A program made the position numbers and the translations under genes. From NCBI RefSeq assembly GCF_030323545.1, contig NZ_CP122954.1, positions 806,001 through 870,000 on the forward strand: a DNA stretch of 64,000 nucleotides. Direction: 5' to 3'. The notes below the pieces were generated by a model that saw only the letters and a list, made by a program, of their open reading frames with translations, was not told the DNA's origin and ran no database searches. Below, one piece after another: positions 1 to 8,873 of the stretch. Each line of letters starts with the position of its first letter. Positions within the stretch are counted from its first letter, which is position 1. The DNA comes from Helicobacter pylori (lineage in GTDB: Bacteria; Campylobacterota; Campylobacteria; Campylobacterales; Helicobacteraceae).

Positions 1-1464
1 GTTTTAACCAACAAAAGTTTTGCAGATATTTTGACAGGCTATACATCTATTGGTGCATCAGGGAGTGGAAAGAGTTCAGGGCAGGGTGTGATCGAAGCGC
101 TTAGCACACCATTAGCCACAAGTTTAGCCGCTAGCAATCTGGTGAAATATTTGAATACTTTAGGTCCTTTATGGGGATCGGCGTGGGCAAGTGTTGCTAC
201 AGCTATACAAGGTTTTGCTCTAACGCCATCAAGTGGCTGTAATTTTGGTTGGAACGCATTGATAAATAAAAACATAGATGTATCCATGGATAGCGTGCTA
301 GACAATTTGAGCAACAAGATTCAGAATTTTACCAAAGGCGGTGTTGAGGACAATGTGAAAGGCAATATTCTTTTGCAAATAATTGGCTCAATAACCGCTC
401 AAGCTTCTACGAATATTACAGCTGATGGTTTAATTTGGCTGATTGGTAAAGAATTCACTGCAAATAAACTGCAAAACAACACTACAGCCATGCTTGCTTT
501 TGCCGCATTAGAATCTGTTGTCAAAGGAGCGGACGCTGCTGTTCTTCCTGCATATGGTGTAGTCAATCTGCCTGATATTATCATAGGGCAAGGGTCATAT
601 CTTGATTTTGTTTCTTACCTAATTTATATTGTTTTTGGGATTTTTGTTTTTATTTCTTTTATGAAATTGAGAGATATTTCAAATGGCATTCAGCTTAACA
701 TAGGTTTTGAATACATGCGATTTATTGGGGGGACATTATTCAAAATGGCGATGGTCTCTTTTATTGCCTATGCAGGTTTTGGTTATCTTTATAAAATCTC
801 TTATTCCATTTATTTTGGTTTAGCAGGCGCTTTTGGGCTGAATCAAGTTCTTTTTTGGGCTTTAGATTTAGTGCTGAATTACACTGTTAATTCAATTTTA
901 CCTGCGGTAAGAGCTGTTTTTTCTAATGTTGGCAACAACGCTCCTAGTTTGTTACAAGGCTTGCAAGTGGCAGGTATTTCTTTATTCGCTATTTTTATGC
1001 AAGTAACTATCATTATGAGAATAAGCACTGTGGTTGTGAAACCTTTGATAGCGGGGGCTTTTAGCGGTATTGTGTTCCCTATTGCGGTATGTTTGATCGT
1101 GCTAGATTGGTTCAAAGATTCTATGAAAAACATATTGATATGGTTTATTAATAATTTGTTTATCTTGGTTTTAGCTATTCCTATTTTGCTCTTTGGTGTT
1201 TTGGCATTATTGGCATTCAATTTGACCATAACGCCCTCTGTTGCTATACAGAACATCAATCAAGGGGGACTAGGTATCGATTCAACCATTGCGAGTCTTA
1301 TCACTTTATTTATTTTAAAGGGTTTCATAGAGACGATTATTGAAAGTGTCAATGCGATCGTTAACACCATTTTCAGCTCTGTTTCTATGGATGGCAGCAG
1401 AATGGATAGAGAAAGAGATGCCTTAATGGTTGGAAGAGTTGGTGGATCTATGTTTAAAGGATAA
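1..1464 (+). CDS. cagW: CagW, cag T4SS inner-membrane protein (5' end outside window)
   Basis: The frame is open from base 1, so 487 C-terminal residues are present and roughly the first 50 of the usual ~535 are missing. The sequence shows a Ser/Gly/Asn-rich N-terminal half, then several strongly hydrophobic segments: around residues 200-223, 240-300, 318-345, 350-370 and 380-410, with a hydrophobic C-terminus. This polytopic layout fits the VirB6-like role assigned to CagW (HP0529) in the inner-membrane part of the cag type IV secretion channel, which is essential for CagA delivery. It is followed 52 bases later by cagX, in the usual cagW-cagX-cagY order. Identification rests on sequence recognition and synteny; the VirB6 analogy is family knowledge and not a clear motif. 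Confidence 0.93.
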   Translation, partial: VLTNKSFADILTGYTSIGASGSGKSSGQGVIEALSTPLATSLAASNLVKYLNTLGPLWGSAWASVATAIQGFALTPSSGCNFGWNALINKNIDVSMDSVLDNLSNKIQNFTKGGVEDNVKGNILLQIIGSITAQASTNITADGLIWLIGKEFTANKLQNNTTAMLAFAALESVVKGADAAVLPAYGVVNLPDIIIGQGSYLDFVSYLIYIVFGIFVFISFMKLRDISNGIQLNIGFEYMRFIGGTLFKMAMVSFIAYAGFGYLYKISYSIYFGLAGAFGLNQVLFWALDLVLNYTVNSILPAVRAVFSNVGNNAPSLLQGLQVAGISLFAIFMQVTIIMRISTVVVKPLIAGAFSGIVFPIAVCLIVLDWFKDSMKNILIWFINNLFILVLAIPILLFGVLALLAFNLTITPSVAIQNINQGGLGIDSTIASLITLFILKGFIETIIESVNAIVNTIFSSVSMDGSRMDRERDALMVGRVGGSMFKG

Positions 1465-1516
1465 GCCACTTTATTCTTGTGTTGCAATTACAAATATTTT
1501 TTAAGAGGAATTGTTG

Positions 1517-3085
1517 ATGGGGCAGGCATTTTTTAAAAAAATTGTTGGCTGTTTCTGTCTTGGTTATTTATTTTTATCTAGCGTAATAGAAGCAGCAGCA
1601 CCTGACATTAAAAATTTTAATCGTGGTAGGGTGAAAGTGGTGAATAAGAAGATTGCTTATTTGGGAGATGAAAAACCTATTACGATTTGGACTTCATTAG
1701 ACAATGTTACTGTGATCCAACTTGAAAAAGATGAAACTATTTCTTACATCACAACAGGTTTCAATAAAGGTTGGAGTATTGTGCCTAATTCTAATCATAT
1801 ATTCATTCAACCTAAATCGGTAAAAAGTAATCTCATGTTTGAAAAAGAAGCAGTGAATTTTGCCCTAATGACAAGAGATTACCAAGAATTTTTAAAAACA
1901 AAAAAACTTATCGTAGATGCACCTGACCCTAAAGAATTAGAAGAACAAAAAAAAGCTCTAGAAAAAGAAAAAGAAGCTAAAGAACAGGCGCAAAAAGCGC
2001 AAAAAGATAAAAGAGAAAAAAGAAAAGAAGAACGCGCAAAAAATAGAGCCAATTTAGAAAATCTCACTAACGCTATGAGTAACCCACAAAATTTGAGCAA
2101 TAACAAAAATCTTAGCGAATTTATCAAGCAACAACGAGAAAATGAATTAGACCAAATGGAACGACTAGAGGACATGCAAGAGCAGGCTCAAGCTAATGCG
2201 CTCAAACAAATTGAAGAACTCAACAAGAAACAAGCTGAAGAGACAATCAAGCAAAGAGCCAAAGATAAAATCAGTATTAAGACAGATAAGCCTCAAAAAA
2301 GTCCTGAGGATAACTCCATAGAATTATCTCCTAGCGATAGCGCTTGGAGAACTAATCTTGTTGTGCGGACTAATAAAGCCTTGTATCAATTCATTTTGAG
2401 GATAGCTCAAAAAGACAATTTTGCTTCAGCGTATCTAACAGTCAAATTAGAATACCCACAAAGACACGAAGTTTCTAGCGTTATTGAAGAGGAGCTAAAA
2501 AAGAGGGAAGAAGCAAAGAGGCAGAGAGAATTGATCAAGCAAGAAAATCTTAACACCACAGCCTACATCAATAGAGTGATGATGGCGAGCAATGAACAGA
2601 TTATCAACAAAGAAAAAATAAGAGAAGAAAAACAAAAAATTATACTAGATCAAGCAAAGGCGCTAGAGACTCAATACGTGCATAATGCATTAAAAAGAAA
2701 CCCTGTGCCTAGAAACTACAATTACTACCAAGCGCCTGAAAAACGCTCTAAACATATTATGCCCTCTGAAATTTTTGATGATGGCACATTCACTTATTTT
2801 GGTTTCAAAAACATCACTCTCCAACCCGCTATTTTTGTGGTTCAACCTGATGGGAAATTGAGCATGACTGATGCCGCCATTGATCCTAACATGACCAATT
2901 CAGGATTGAGATGGTATAGAGTTAATGAAATTGCAGAAAAGTTTAAGCTCATTAAAGACAAAGCCCTTGTAACAGTAATAAATAAAGGCTATGGGAAAAA
3001 TCCATTGACAAGAAATTACAATATCAAAAACTATGGTGAATTGGAGCGCGTGATTAAAAAGCTCCCTCTTGTCAGAGATAAATAA
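1517..3085 (+). CDS. cagX: CagX, VirB9-like core-complex protein
   Basis: A 522-residue protein. I chose the ATG at 1517 over an in-frame TTG six bases upstream because an AGAGGA ribosome-binding site lies at proper spacing and this gives the standard CagX length. Residues 1-32 form a signal peptide (basic start, hydrophobic core, EAAA end). Residues ~130-240 are very rich in Lys, Glu, Ala and Gln and probably form a coiled coil. The C-terminal 130 residues carry the VirB9-like beta domain (YFGFKN, FVVQPDG, RWYRVNEIAEKF). CagX (HP0528) is a component of the periplasmic and outer-membrane core of the cag secretion system, with CagY, CagM, CagT and Cag3. cagY follows after 14 bases, suggesting co-transcription. 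Confidence 0.95.
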   Translation: MGQAFFKKIVGCFCLGYLFLSSVIEAAAPDIKNFNRGRVKVVNKKIAYLGDEKPITIWTSLDNVTVIQLEKDETISYITTGFNKGWSIVPNSNHIFIQPKSVKSNLMFEKEAVNFALMTRDYQEFLKTKKLIVDAPDPKELEEQKKALEKEKEAKEQAQKAQKDKREKRKEERAKNRANLENLTNAMSNPQNLSNNKNLSEFIKQQRENELDQMERLEDMQEQAQANALKQIEELNKKQAEETIKQRAKDKISIKTDKPQKSPEDNSIELSPSDSAWRTNLVVRTNKALYQFILRIAQKDNFASAYLTVKLEYPQRHEVSSVIEEELKKREEAKRQRELIKQENLNTTAYINRVMMASNEQIINKEKIREEKQKIILDQAKALETQYVHNALKRNPVPRNYNYYQAPEKRSKHIMPSEIFDDGTFTYFGFKNITLQPAIFVVQPDGKLSMTDAAIDPNMTNSGLRWYRVNEIAEKFKLIKDKALVTVINKGYGKNPLTRNYNIKNYGELERVIKKLPLVRDK

Positions 3086-3099
3086 AAAGGCGTTAAGAC

Positions 3100-4779
3100 A
3101 TGAATGAAGAAAACGATAAACTTGAAACTTCTCAAAAAACCCAACAACATTCACCCCAAGATTTATCCAATGAAGAAGCGACAGAAGTCAATCATTTTGA
3201 AGATTCTTCAAAAGAATCCAAAGAAAGCTCAGATCATTATCTTGACAACCCCACAGAAACTAAAACCAATTTTGATGAAGACAAGTTAGAAGAAACCCAA
3301 ACTCAAATGGATTCTGGAGGTAATGAAACTTCAGAATCTAGCAATGGCAGTCTGGCAGACAAGTTATTCAAGAAAGCCAGAAAATTGGTTGATGATAAAA
3401 GACCTTTCACTCAACAAAAGAGTTTAGATGAAGAAGTCCAAAAACTGAACGAAGAATATGATCAAGAAAATAATTGGCATCAAGAAGAAACTCAAACGGA
3501 CTTAATTGATGTTGATGATAAAAGACCTTTCACTCAACAAAAGAGTTTAGATGAAGAAGTCCAAAAACTGAACGAAGAAGACGATCAAGAAAATAATGAG
3601 TATCAAGAAGAAACTCAAACGGGCTTAATTGATGATGAAACTTCTAAAAAAGCCCAACAAGATTCACCACAAGATCTATCTAATGAAGAAGCGACAGAAG
3701 CCAATCATTTTGAAGATTCTTCAAAAGAATCCAAAGAAAGCTCAGATCATTATCTTGACAACCCCACAGAAACTAAAACCCAAGAAACTAAAACCCATTT
3801 TGATGGAGACAAGCTAGAAGAAATAACTGACGACTCTAACGATCAAGAGATTATCAAAGGAAGCAAAAAGAAATACATTATTGGTGGCATTGTAGTCGCT
3901 GTTCTTATTGTGATTATTTTATTTTCTAGAAGCATTTTTCACTACTTTGTACCTTTGGAAGATAAAAGCTCTCGTTTTAGCAAAGACAGGAATCTTTATG
4001 TCAATGATGAAATCCAAATAAGGCAAGAGTATAACCGATTGCTGAAAGAACGGAATGAAAAAGGCAATATGATCGATAAGAATCTTTTCCTCAATGACGA
4101 TCCCAATAGAACCTTATACAACTATTTGAATATTGCAGAAATTGAGGACAAAAACCCATTGAAAGCCTTTTATGAATGTATTAGTAATGGCGGCAACTAT
4201 GAAGAATGTTTGAAGCTTATCAAAGACAAAAAACTTCAAGATCAAATGAAAAAGACTCTAGAGGCTTATAATGACTGCATCAAAAATGCCAAAACTGAAG
4301 AAGAAAGGATCAAGTGTTTAGATTTAATCAAAGATGAAAACCTGAAAAAAAGCTTACTGAACCAACAAAAAGTTCAAGTGGCGCTAGATTGTTTGAAAAA
4401 CGCCAAAACCGATGAAGAACGAAACGATTGTCTAAAACTCATCAATGACCCTGAGGTTAGAGAGAAATTCCGTAAGGAATTAGAGCTTCAAAAAGAGCTT
4501 CAAGGGTATAAGGATTGTATCAAAAACGCCAAAACAGAAGCTGAGAAAAACGAATGTTTGAAAGGCTTGTCTAAAGAAGCTATAGAAAGATTGAAACAGC
4601 AAGCTCTAGATTGTTTGAAAAACGCTAAAACCGATGAAGAACGAAACGAGTGCTTGAAAAATATTCCCCAAGACTTGCAAAAAGAACTACTAGCTGATAT
4701 GAGCATCAAGGCTTACAAGGATTGCGTATCTCAAGCCAAAAACGAAGCTCAAGGCGAAAAATTACAAAGCGATTTTTAG
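3100..4779 (+). CDS. cagY: CagY N-terminal part (open frame up to first stop)
   Basis: A 559-residue open frame from the ATG at 3100, with an AAAAGG ribosome-binding site at 3086-3090. Residues 1-250 are acidic, rich in Glu, Asp, Gln and Asn, and contain the 5' repeat region. Residues ~259-282 form one strong membrane segment (IIGGIVVAVLIVIILF). From about residue 362 the Cys-containing middle repeats begin (ECLKLIKD, DCLKNAKTDEER), placed in the periplasm by the usual topology. The frame runs into TAG at 4777-4779 in the middle of a repeat, just after the residues NEAQGEKLQSDF, which already depart from the repeat consensus. If the stop is real, this product would be membrane-anchored but lack the part that joins the outer-membrane core. 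Confidence 0.8.
   Translation: MNEENDKLETSQKTQQHSPQDLSNEEATEVNHFEDSSKESKESSDHYLDNPTETKTNFDEDKLEETQTQMDSGGNETSESSNGSLADKLFKKARKLVDDKRPFTQQKSLDEEVQKLNEEYDQENNWHQEETQTDLIDVDDKRPFTQQKSLDEEVQKLNEEDDQENNEYQEETQTGLIDDETSKKAQQDSPQDLSNEEATEANHFEDSSKESKESSDHYLDNPTETKTQETKTHFDGDKLEEITDDSNDQEIIKGSKKKYIIGGIVVAVLIVIILFSRSIFHYFVPLEDKSSRFSKDRNLYVNDEIQIRQEYNRLLKERNEKGNMIDKNLFLNDDPNRTLYNYLNIAEIEDKNPLKAFYECISNGGNYEECLKLIKDKKLQDQMKKTLEAYNDCIKNAKTEEERIKCLDLIKDENLKKSLLNQQKVQVALDCLKNAKTDEERNDCLKLINDPEVREKFRKELELQKELQGYKDCIKNAKTEAEKNECLKGLSKEAIERLKQQALDCLKNAKTDEERNECLKNIPQDLQKELLADMSIKAYKDCVSQAKNEAQGEKLQSDF
3124..3822 (+). repeat. cagY 5' repeat region: two nested duplications
   Basis: An outer direct repeat runs 3124-3294 and 3637-3822. 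It begins with GAAACTTCT in both copies, has a period of 513 bases (171 codons), and codes for the SPQDLSNEEATE...DNPTETKT segment. Between the copies lies a tandem pair with a 123-base period (41 codons), at 3391-3513 and 3514-3636, coding for DDKRPFTQQKSLDEEVQKLN. All periods are multiples of three, so gain or loss of units keeps the frame. Confidence 0.85.
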
Positions 4780-6700
4780 CTAAAACAGGTTTAAAGCTTA
4801 TAAAAACGCTATCTCAAGCCAAAAACGAAGCTGAGAAAAAAGAATGCGAGAAATTACTCACCCCTGAAGCGAAAAAACTGTTAGAGCAACAAGCACTAGA
4901 TTGTTTGAAAAACGCTAAAACCGATGAAGAACGAAAAAAGTGTATCTCAAAAAACGAAGCTTGCGAGAAATTACTCACGCCTGAAGCGAAAGACTTGCAG
5001 AAAAAGGTTTTAGCCAAAGAGAGCGTTAAAGCTTATTTGGACTGCGTTTCAAGAGCTAGAAATGAAAAAGAGAAACAAGAATGCGAAAAATTACTCACCC
5101 CTGAAGCGAAAAAACTTTTAAAAACGCTAAAACCGATGAAGAACGAAAAAAGTGTATCAAAGATCTCCCTAAAGACTTACAAAGCGATATTTTAGCTAAA
5201 GAGAGTCTTAAAGCTTATAAAGACTGCGTATCTCAAGCCAAAACTGAAGCTGAAAAAAAAGAATGCGAGAAATTACTCACCCCTGAAGCGAGGAAACTTT
5301 TAGAAGAAGAAGCCAAAGAGAGCGTTAAAGCTTACTTGGATTGCGTGTCTCAAGCCAAAACTGAAGCTGAGAAAAAAGAATGCGAGAAATTACTCACCCC
5401 TGAAGCGAAAAAAAAGTTAGAAGAAGCTAAAAAAAGCGTTAAGGCTTCCTGAAGCTCAAGAAAAAAAAGAATGCGAGAAATTACTCACGCCTGAAGCGAA
5501 AAAACTCTTAGAGCAACAAGCACTAGATTGTTTGAAAAACGCTAAAACCGATGAAGAACGAAAAAAGTGTATCAAAGATCTCCCTAAAGACTTGCAGAAA
5601 AAGGTTTTAGCCAAAGAGAGCGTTAAAGCTTATTTGGACTGCGTTTCAAGAGCTAGAAATGAAAAAGAGAAACAAGAATGCGAGAAATTACTCATTTTAG
5701 AAGAGGCTAAAGAGAGTCTTAAAGCTTATAAAGACTGCCAAAAATTACTCACCCCTGAAGCGAGGAAACTTTTAAAGCTTAAAGCTTAAAAAAGCCAAAA
5801 AAGAATGCGAGAAATTACTCACGCCTGAAGCGAAAAAACTCTTAGAGCAACAAGCACTAGATTGTTTGAAAAACGCTAAAACCGATGAAGAACGAAAAAA
5901 GTGTATCAAAGATCTCCCTAAAGACTTGCAGAAAAAGGTTTTAGCCAAAGAGAGCGTTAAAGCTTATTTGGACTGCGTTTCAAGAGCTAGAAATGAAAAA
6001 GAGAAAAAAGAATGCGAGAAATTACTCACCCCTGAAGCGAAAAAACTTTTAGAAGAGGCTAAAGAGAGTCTTAAGGCTTATAAAGACTGCGTATCAAAAG
6101 CCAGGAATGAAAAAGAGAAACAAGAATGCGAAAAATTACTCACCCCTGAAGCGAGGAAATTTTTAGCGAAGCAAGTGCTAAGTTGTTTGGAAAAAGCTAG
6201 AAATGAGGAAGAAAGAAAAGCATGTCTTAAAAATATCCCTAAAGACTTACAGAAAAATGTTTTAGCCAAAGAGAGTCTTAAAGCTTATAAAGACTGCCTC
6301 TCTCAAGCTAGAAATGAAGAAGAAAGAAAAGCTTGCGAAAAATTACTCACCCCTGAAGCGAGGAGACTCTTAGAGCAAGAAGCTAAGAAGAGCGTTAAGG
6401 CTTATTTGGACTGCGTATCAAAAGCTAGGAATGAAAAAGAGAAACAAGAATGCGAAAAATTACTCACCCCTGAAGCGAGAAAATTTTTAGCAAAAGAACT
6501 CCAACAAAAAGATAAAGCGATCAAAGATTGCTTGAAAAACGCCGATCCTAACGACAGAGCGGCCATTATGAAGTGTTTGGATGGTTTGAGCGATGAAGAG
6601 AAGCTCAAATACCTGCAAGAAGCTAGAGAAAAGGCTGTCTTGGATTGTTTGAAAACGGCTAGGACCGATGAAGAAAAAAGGAAATGCCAAAACCTTTATA
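4190..6700 (+). repeat. cagY middle repeat region
   Basis: Many imperfect direct repeats of modules coding for LLTPEA(K/R)KLLE, ALDCLKNAKTDEER, KDLPKDLQ and AKESLKAYKDCVSQA, each with regularly spaced Cys. Near-identical blocks recur, for example around 4890-4940, 5510-5560 and 5855-5905. Between 4755 and 5800 several modules are truncated and joined at short shared sequences, which produces the frame changes. Edges are approximate. Confidence 0.85.
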
Positions 6701-8133
6701 GCGATTTGATCCAAGAAATCCAAAATAAAAGGACACAAAATAAACAAAATCAATTGAGTAAAACAGAAAGATTGCATCAAGCAAGCGAGTGCTTGGATAA
6801 CTTAGATGACCCTACTGATCAAGAAGCCATAGAGCAATGTTTAGAGGGCTTAAGCGATAGTGAAAGGGCGCTAATTCTAGGAATTAAACGACAAGCTGAT
6901 GAAGTGGATCTGATTTATAGCGATCTAAGAAACCGCAAAACCTTTGATAACATGGCGGCTAAAGGTTATCCGTTGTTGCCAATGGATTTCAAAAATGGTG
7001 GCGATATTGCCACTATTAACGCTACTAATGTTGATGCGGACAAAATAGCTAGCGATAATCCTATTTATGCTTCCATAGAGCCTGACATTACCAAGCAATA
7101 CGAAACAGAAAAAACCATTAAGGATAAGAATTTAGAAGCTAAATTAGCTAAGGCTTTAGGTGGCAATAAAAAAGATGACGATAAAGAAAAAAGTAAAAAA
7201 TCCACAGCAGAAGCTAAAGCAGAAAGCAATAAGATAGACAAAGATGTCGCAGAAACTGCTAAGAATATCAGTGAAATCGCTCTTAAGAACAAAAAAGAAA
7301 AGAGTGGGGAATTTGTAGATGAAAATGGTAATCCCATTGACGACAAAAAGAAAGAAGAAAAACAAGATGAAACAAGCCCTGTCAAACAGGCCTTTATAGG
7401 CAAGAGTGATCCCACATTTGTTTTAGCGCAATACACCCCTATTGAAATCACTCTAACCTCTAAAGTAGATGCCACTCTCACAGGTATAGTGAGTGGGGTT
7501 GTAGCCAAAGATGTATGGAACATGAACGGCACTATGATCTTACTAGACAAAGGCACTAAGGTGTATGGGAATTATCAAAGCGTGAAAGGTGGCACACCCA
7601 TTATGACACGCTTAATGATAGTCTTTACTAAAGCCATTACGCCTGATGGTGTGATAATACCTCTAGCAAACGCTCAAGCAGCAGGCATGCTGGGTGAAGC
7701 AGGGGTAGATGGCTATGTGAATAATCACTTTATGAAGCGCATAGGCTTTGCTGTGATAGCAAGCGTGGTTAATAGCTTCTTGCAAACTGCGCCTATCATA
7801 GCTCTAGATAAACTCATAGGCCTTGGCAAAGGCAGAAGTGAAAGGACACCTGAATTTAATTACGCTTTGGGTCAAGCTATCAATGGTAGTATGCAAAGTT
7901 CAGCTCAAATGTCTAATCAAATTCTAGGGCAACTGATGAATATCCCCCCAAGTTTTTACAAAAACGAGGGTGATAGTATTAAGATTCTCACAATGGACGA
8001 TATTGATTTTAGTGGCGTGTATGATGTTAAAATTACCAACAAATCTGTGGTAGATGAAATCATCAAACAAAGCACCAAAACTTTGTCTAGAGAACATGAA
8101 GAAATCACCACAAGCCCCAAAGGTGGCAATTAA
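5866..8133 (+). CDS. cagY: CagY C-terminal part with VirB10-like domain
   Basis: The last uninterrupted part of CagY, open for 755 codons. The apparent TTG start at 5866 lies inside a repeat and has no reason to be a real start. The first ~260 codons are middle repeats made of units with KECEKLLTPEAK, DCLKNAKTDEER and DLPKDLQ, each carrying conserved Cys residues. A Lys/Glu-rich linker follows. From about 7375 comes the VirB10/TrbI domain (VLAQYTPIEITL, GTKVYGNY, TRLMIVFTKAITPDGVIIPL), then a hydrophobic helix pair near 7740-7830 that corresponds to the outer-membrane antenna of VirB10 proteins. This domain is needed for the core complex. In this sequence it is out of frame with the start of the gene. 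Confidence 0.8.
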   Translation: MKNAKTDEERKKCIKDLPKDLQKKVLAKESVKAYLDCVSRARNEKEKKECEKLLTPEAKKLLEEAKESLKAYKDCVSKARNEKEKQECEKLLTPEARKFLAKQVLSCLEKARNEEERKACLKNIPKDLQKNVLAKESLKAYKDCLSQARNEEERKACEKLLTPEARRLLEQEAKKSVKAYLDCVSKARNEKEKQECEKLLTPEARKFLAKELQQKDKAIKDCLKNADPNDRAAIMKCLDGLSDEEKLKYLQEAREKAVLDCLKTARTDEEKRKCQNLYSDLIQEIQNKRTQNKQNQLSKTERLHQASECLDNLDDPTDQEAIEQCLEGLSDSERALILGIKRQADEVDLIYSDLRNRKTFDNMAAKGYPLLPMDFKNGGDIATINATNVDADKIASDNPIYASIEPDITKQYETEKTIKDKNLEAKLAKALGGNKKDDDKEKSKKSTAEAKAESNKIDKDVAETAKNISEIALKNKKEKSGEFVDENGNPIDDKKKEEKQDETSPVKQAFIGKSDPTFVLAQYTPIEITLTSKVDATLTGIVSGVVAKDVWNMNGTMILLDKGTKVYGNYQSVKGGTPIMTRLMIVFTKAITPDGVIIPLANAQAAGMLGEAGVDGYVNNHFMKRIGFAVIASVVNSFLQTAPIIALDKLIGLGKGRSERTPEFNYALGQAINGSMQSSAQMSNQILGQLMNIPPSFYKNEGDSIKILTMDDIDFSGVYDVKITNKSVVDEIIKQSTKTLSREHEEITTSPKGGN

Positions 8134-8269
8134 TTCAAGAGAAAGGATAAAATATATTGATGTTATTAAACTCGGTTCTTTACAAAATAAAAAACAAAAC
8201 CAACGACAGGCTCTTCTAGAGAATATAGTGGCGGAAAAAACCAAGCAAAAACAATGAAAGGAAACAGCA

Positions 8270-8869
8270 ATGGAACTCGGTTTTAATGAAGCAGAAAGAC
8301 AAAAGATCTTAGACAGCAACAGATCTCTTATGGGAAATGCAAATGAAGTAAGGGATAAGTTTATTCAAAATTACGCCTCTTCTTTAAAAGATAGCAACGA
8401 TCCGCAAGATTTTTTGAGAAGAGTTCAAGAGTTAAGAATCAATATGCAAAAGAATTTTATTAGTTTTGATGCTTATTACAACTATTTGAACAACCTTGTG
8501 TTAGCCAGTTACAATCGTTGCAAACAAGAAAAGACTTTTGCAGAAAGCACGATCAAAAATGAACTAACGCTTGGGGAGTTTGTTGCAGAAATTTCTGACA
8601 ACTTCAATAATTTTATGTGTGATGAAGTGGCAAGAATTTCAGACCTAGTGGCTTCTTATCTGCCAAGAGAGTATTTACCGCCATTCATAGATGGCAATAT
8701 GATGGGCGTGGCGTTTCAGATTCTAGGGATAGATGATTTTGGGAGAAAGCTCAATGAGATTGTCCAAGATATAGGGACTAAATATATTATTTTGAGCAAA
8801 AATAAGACTTATCTCACTTCTTTAGAAAGAGCTAAATTGATAACCCAATTAAAATTAAATTTGGAATAA
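8270..8869 (+). CDS. cagZ: CagZ, small cytoplasmic cag protein
   Basis: A 199-residue protein with no signal peptide or membrane segment, matching the size and sequence of CagZ (HP0526). It starts at ATG 8270 after an AAAGGAAAC ribosome-binding site. CagZ has a known all-helical fold and is required for CagA translocation. It binds the coupling ATPase Cag-beta (Cag5/VirD4) at the inner membrane and affects its stability and oligomeric state. The neighbours fit this: virB11 begins 4 bases after its stop and cag5 follows, so regulator and both ATPases sit together. No ordinary T4SS counterpart is known, so function rests on literature for this protein and not on motifs. Confidence 0.95.
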   Translation: MELGFNEAERQKILDSNRSLMGNANEVRDKFIQNYASSLKDSNDPQDFLRRVQELRINMQKNFISFDAYYNYLNNLVLASYNRCKQEKTFAESTIKNELTLGEFVAEISDNFNNFMCDEVARISDLVASYLPREYLPPFIDGNMMGVAFQILGIDDFGRKLNEIVQDIGTKYIILSKNKTYLTSLERAKLITQLKLNLE

Positions 8870-8873
8870 GAAC

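Larger units (their letters stand above)
3100..8133 (+). pseudogene. cagY: cagY, whole locus with several frame changes in the middle repeats
   Basis: The span holds the complete order of CagY (HP0527): 5' repeat region, membrane segment, middle repeat region, VirB10-like C-terminus. It is not a single reading frame. Sense translation uses frame 1 to about 4755, frame 0 from ~4776 to ~5118, frame 2 from ~5120 to 5449, frame 0 from ~5453 to ~5785, then frame 1 again to 8133. At each switch a repeat unit is shortened, for example at 4755-4800, 5115-5125, 5445-5460 and 5770-5800. As written, translation stops at 4779 and the VirB10 domain is lost. CagY repeats recombine often, usually in frame, to tune secretion. 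Out-of-frame joints would silence the system, but a collapsed repeat assembly would look the same. At 5.0 kb the locus is shorter than the ~5.8 kb of 26695. Confidence 0.85.

Noticed and set aside
8054..8257. 67-codon ORF at the end of cagY and before cagZ
   Set aside because: Its first part is the shadow of the cagY 3' end. The part beyond 8133 has no start codon with a ribosome-binding site and no recognisable sequence.
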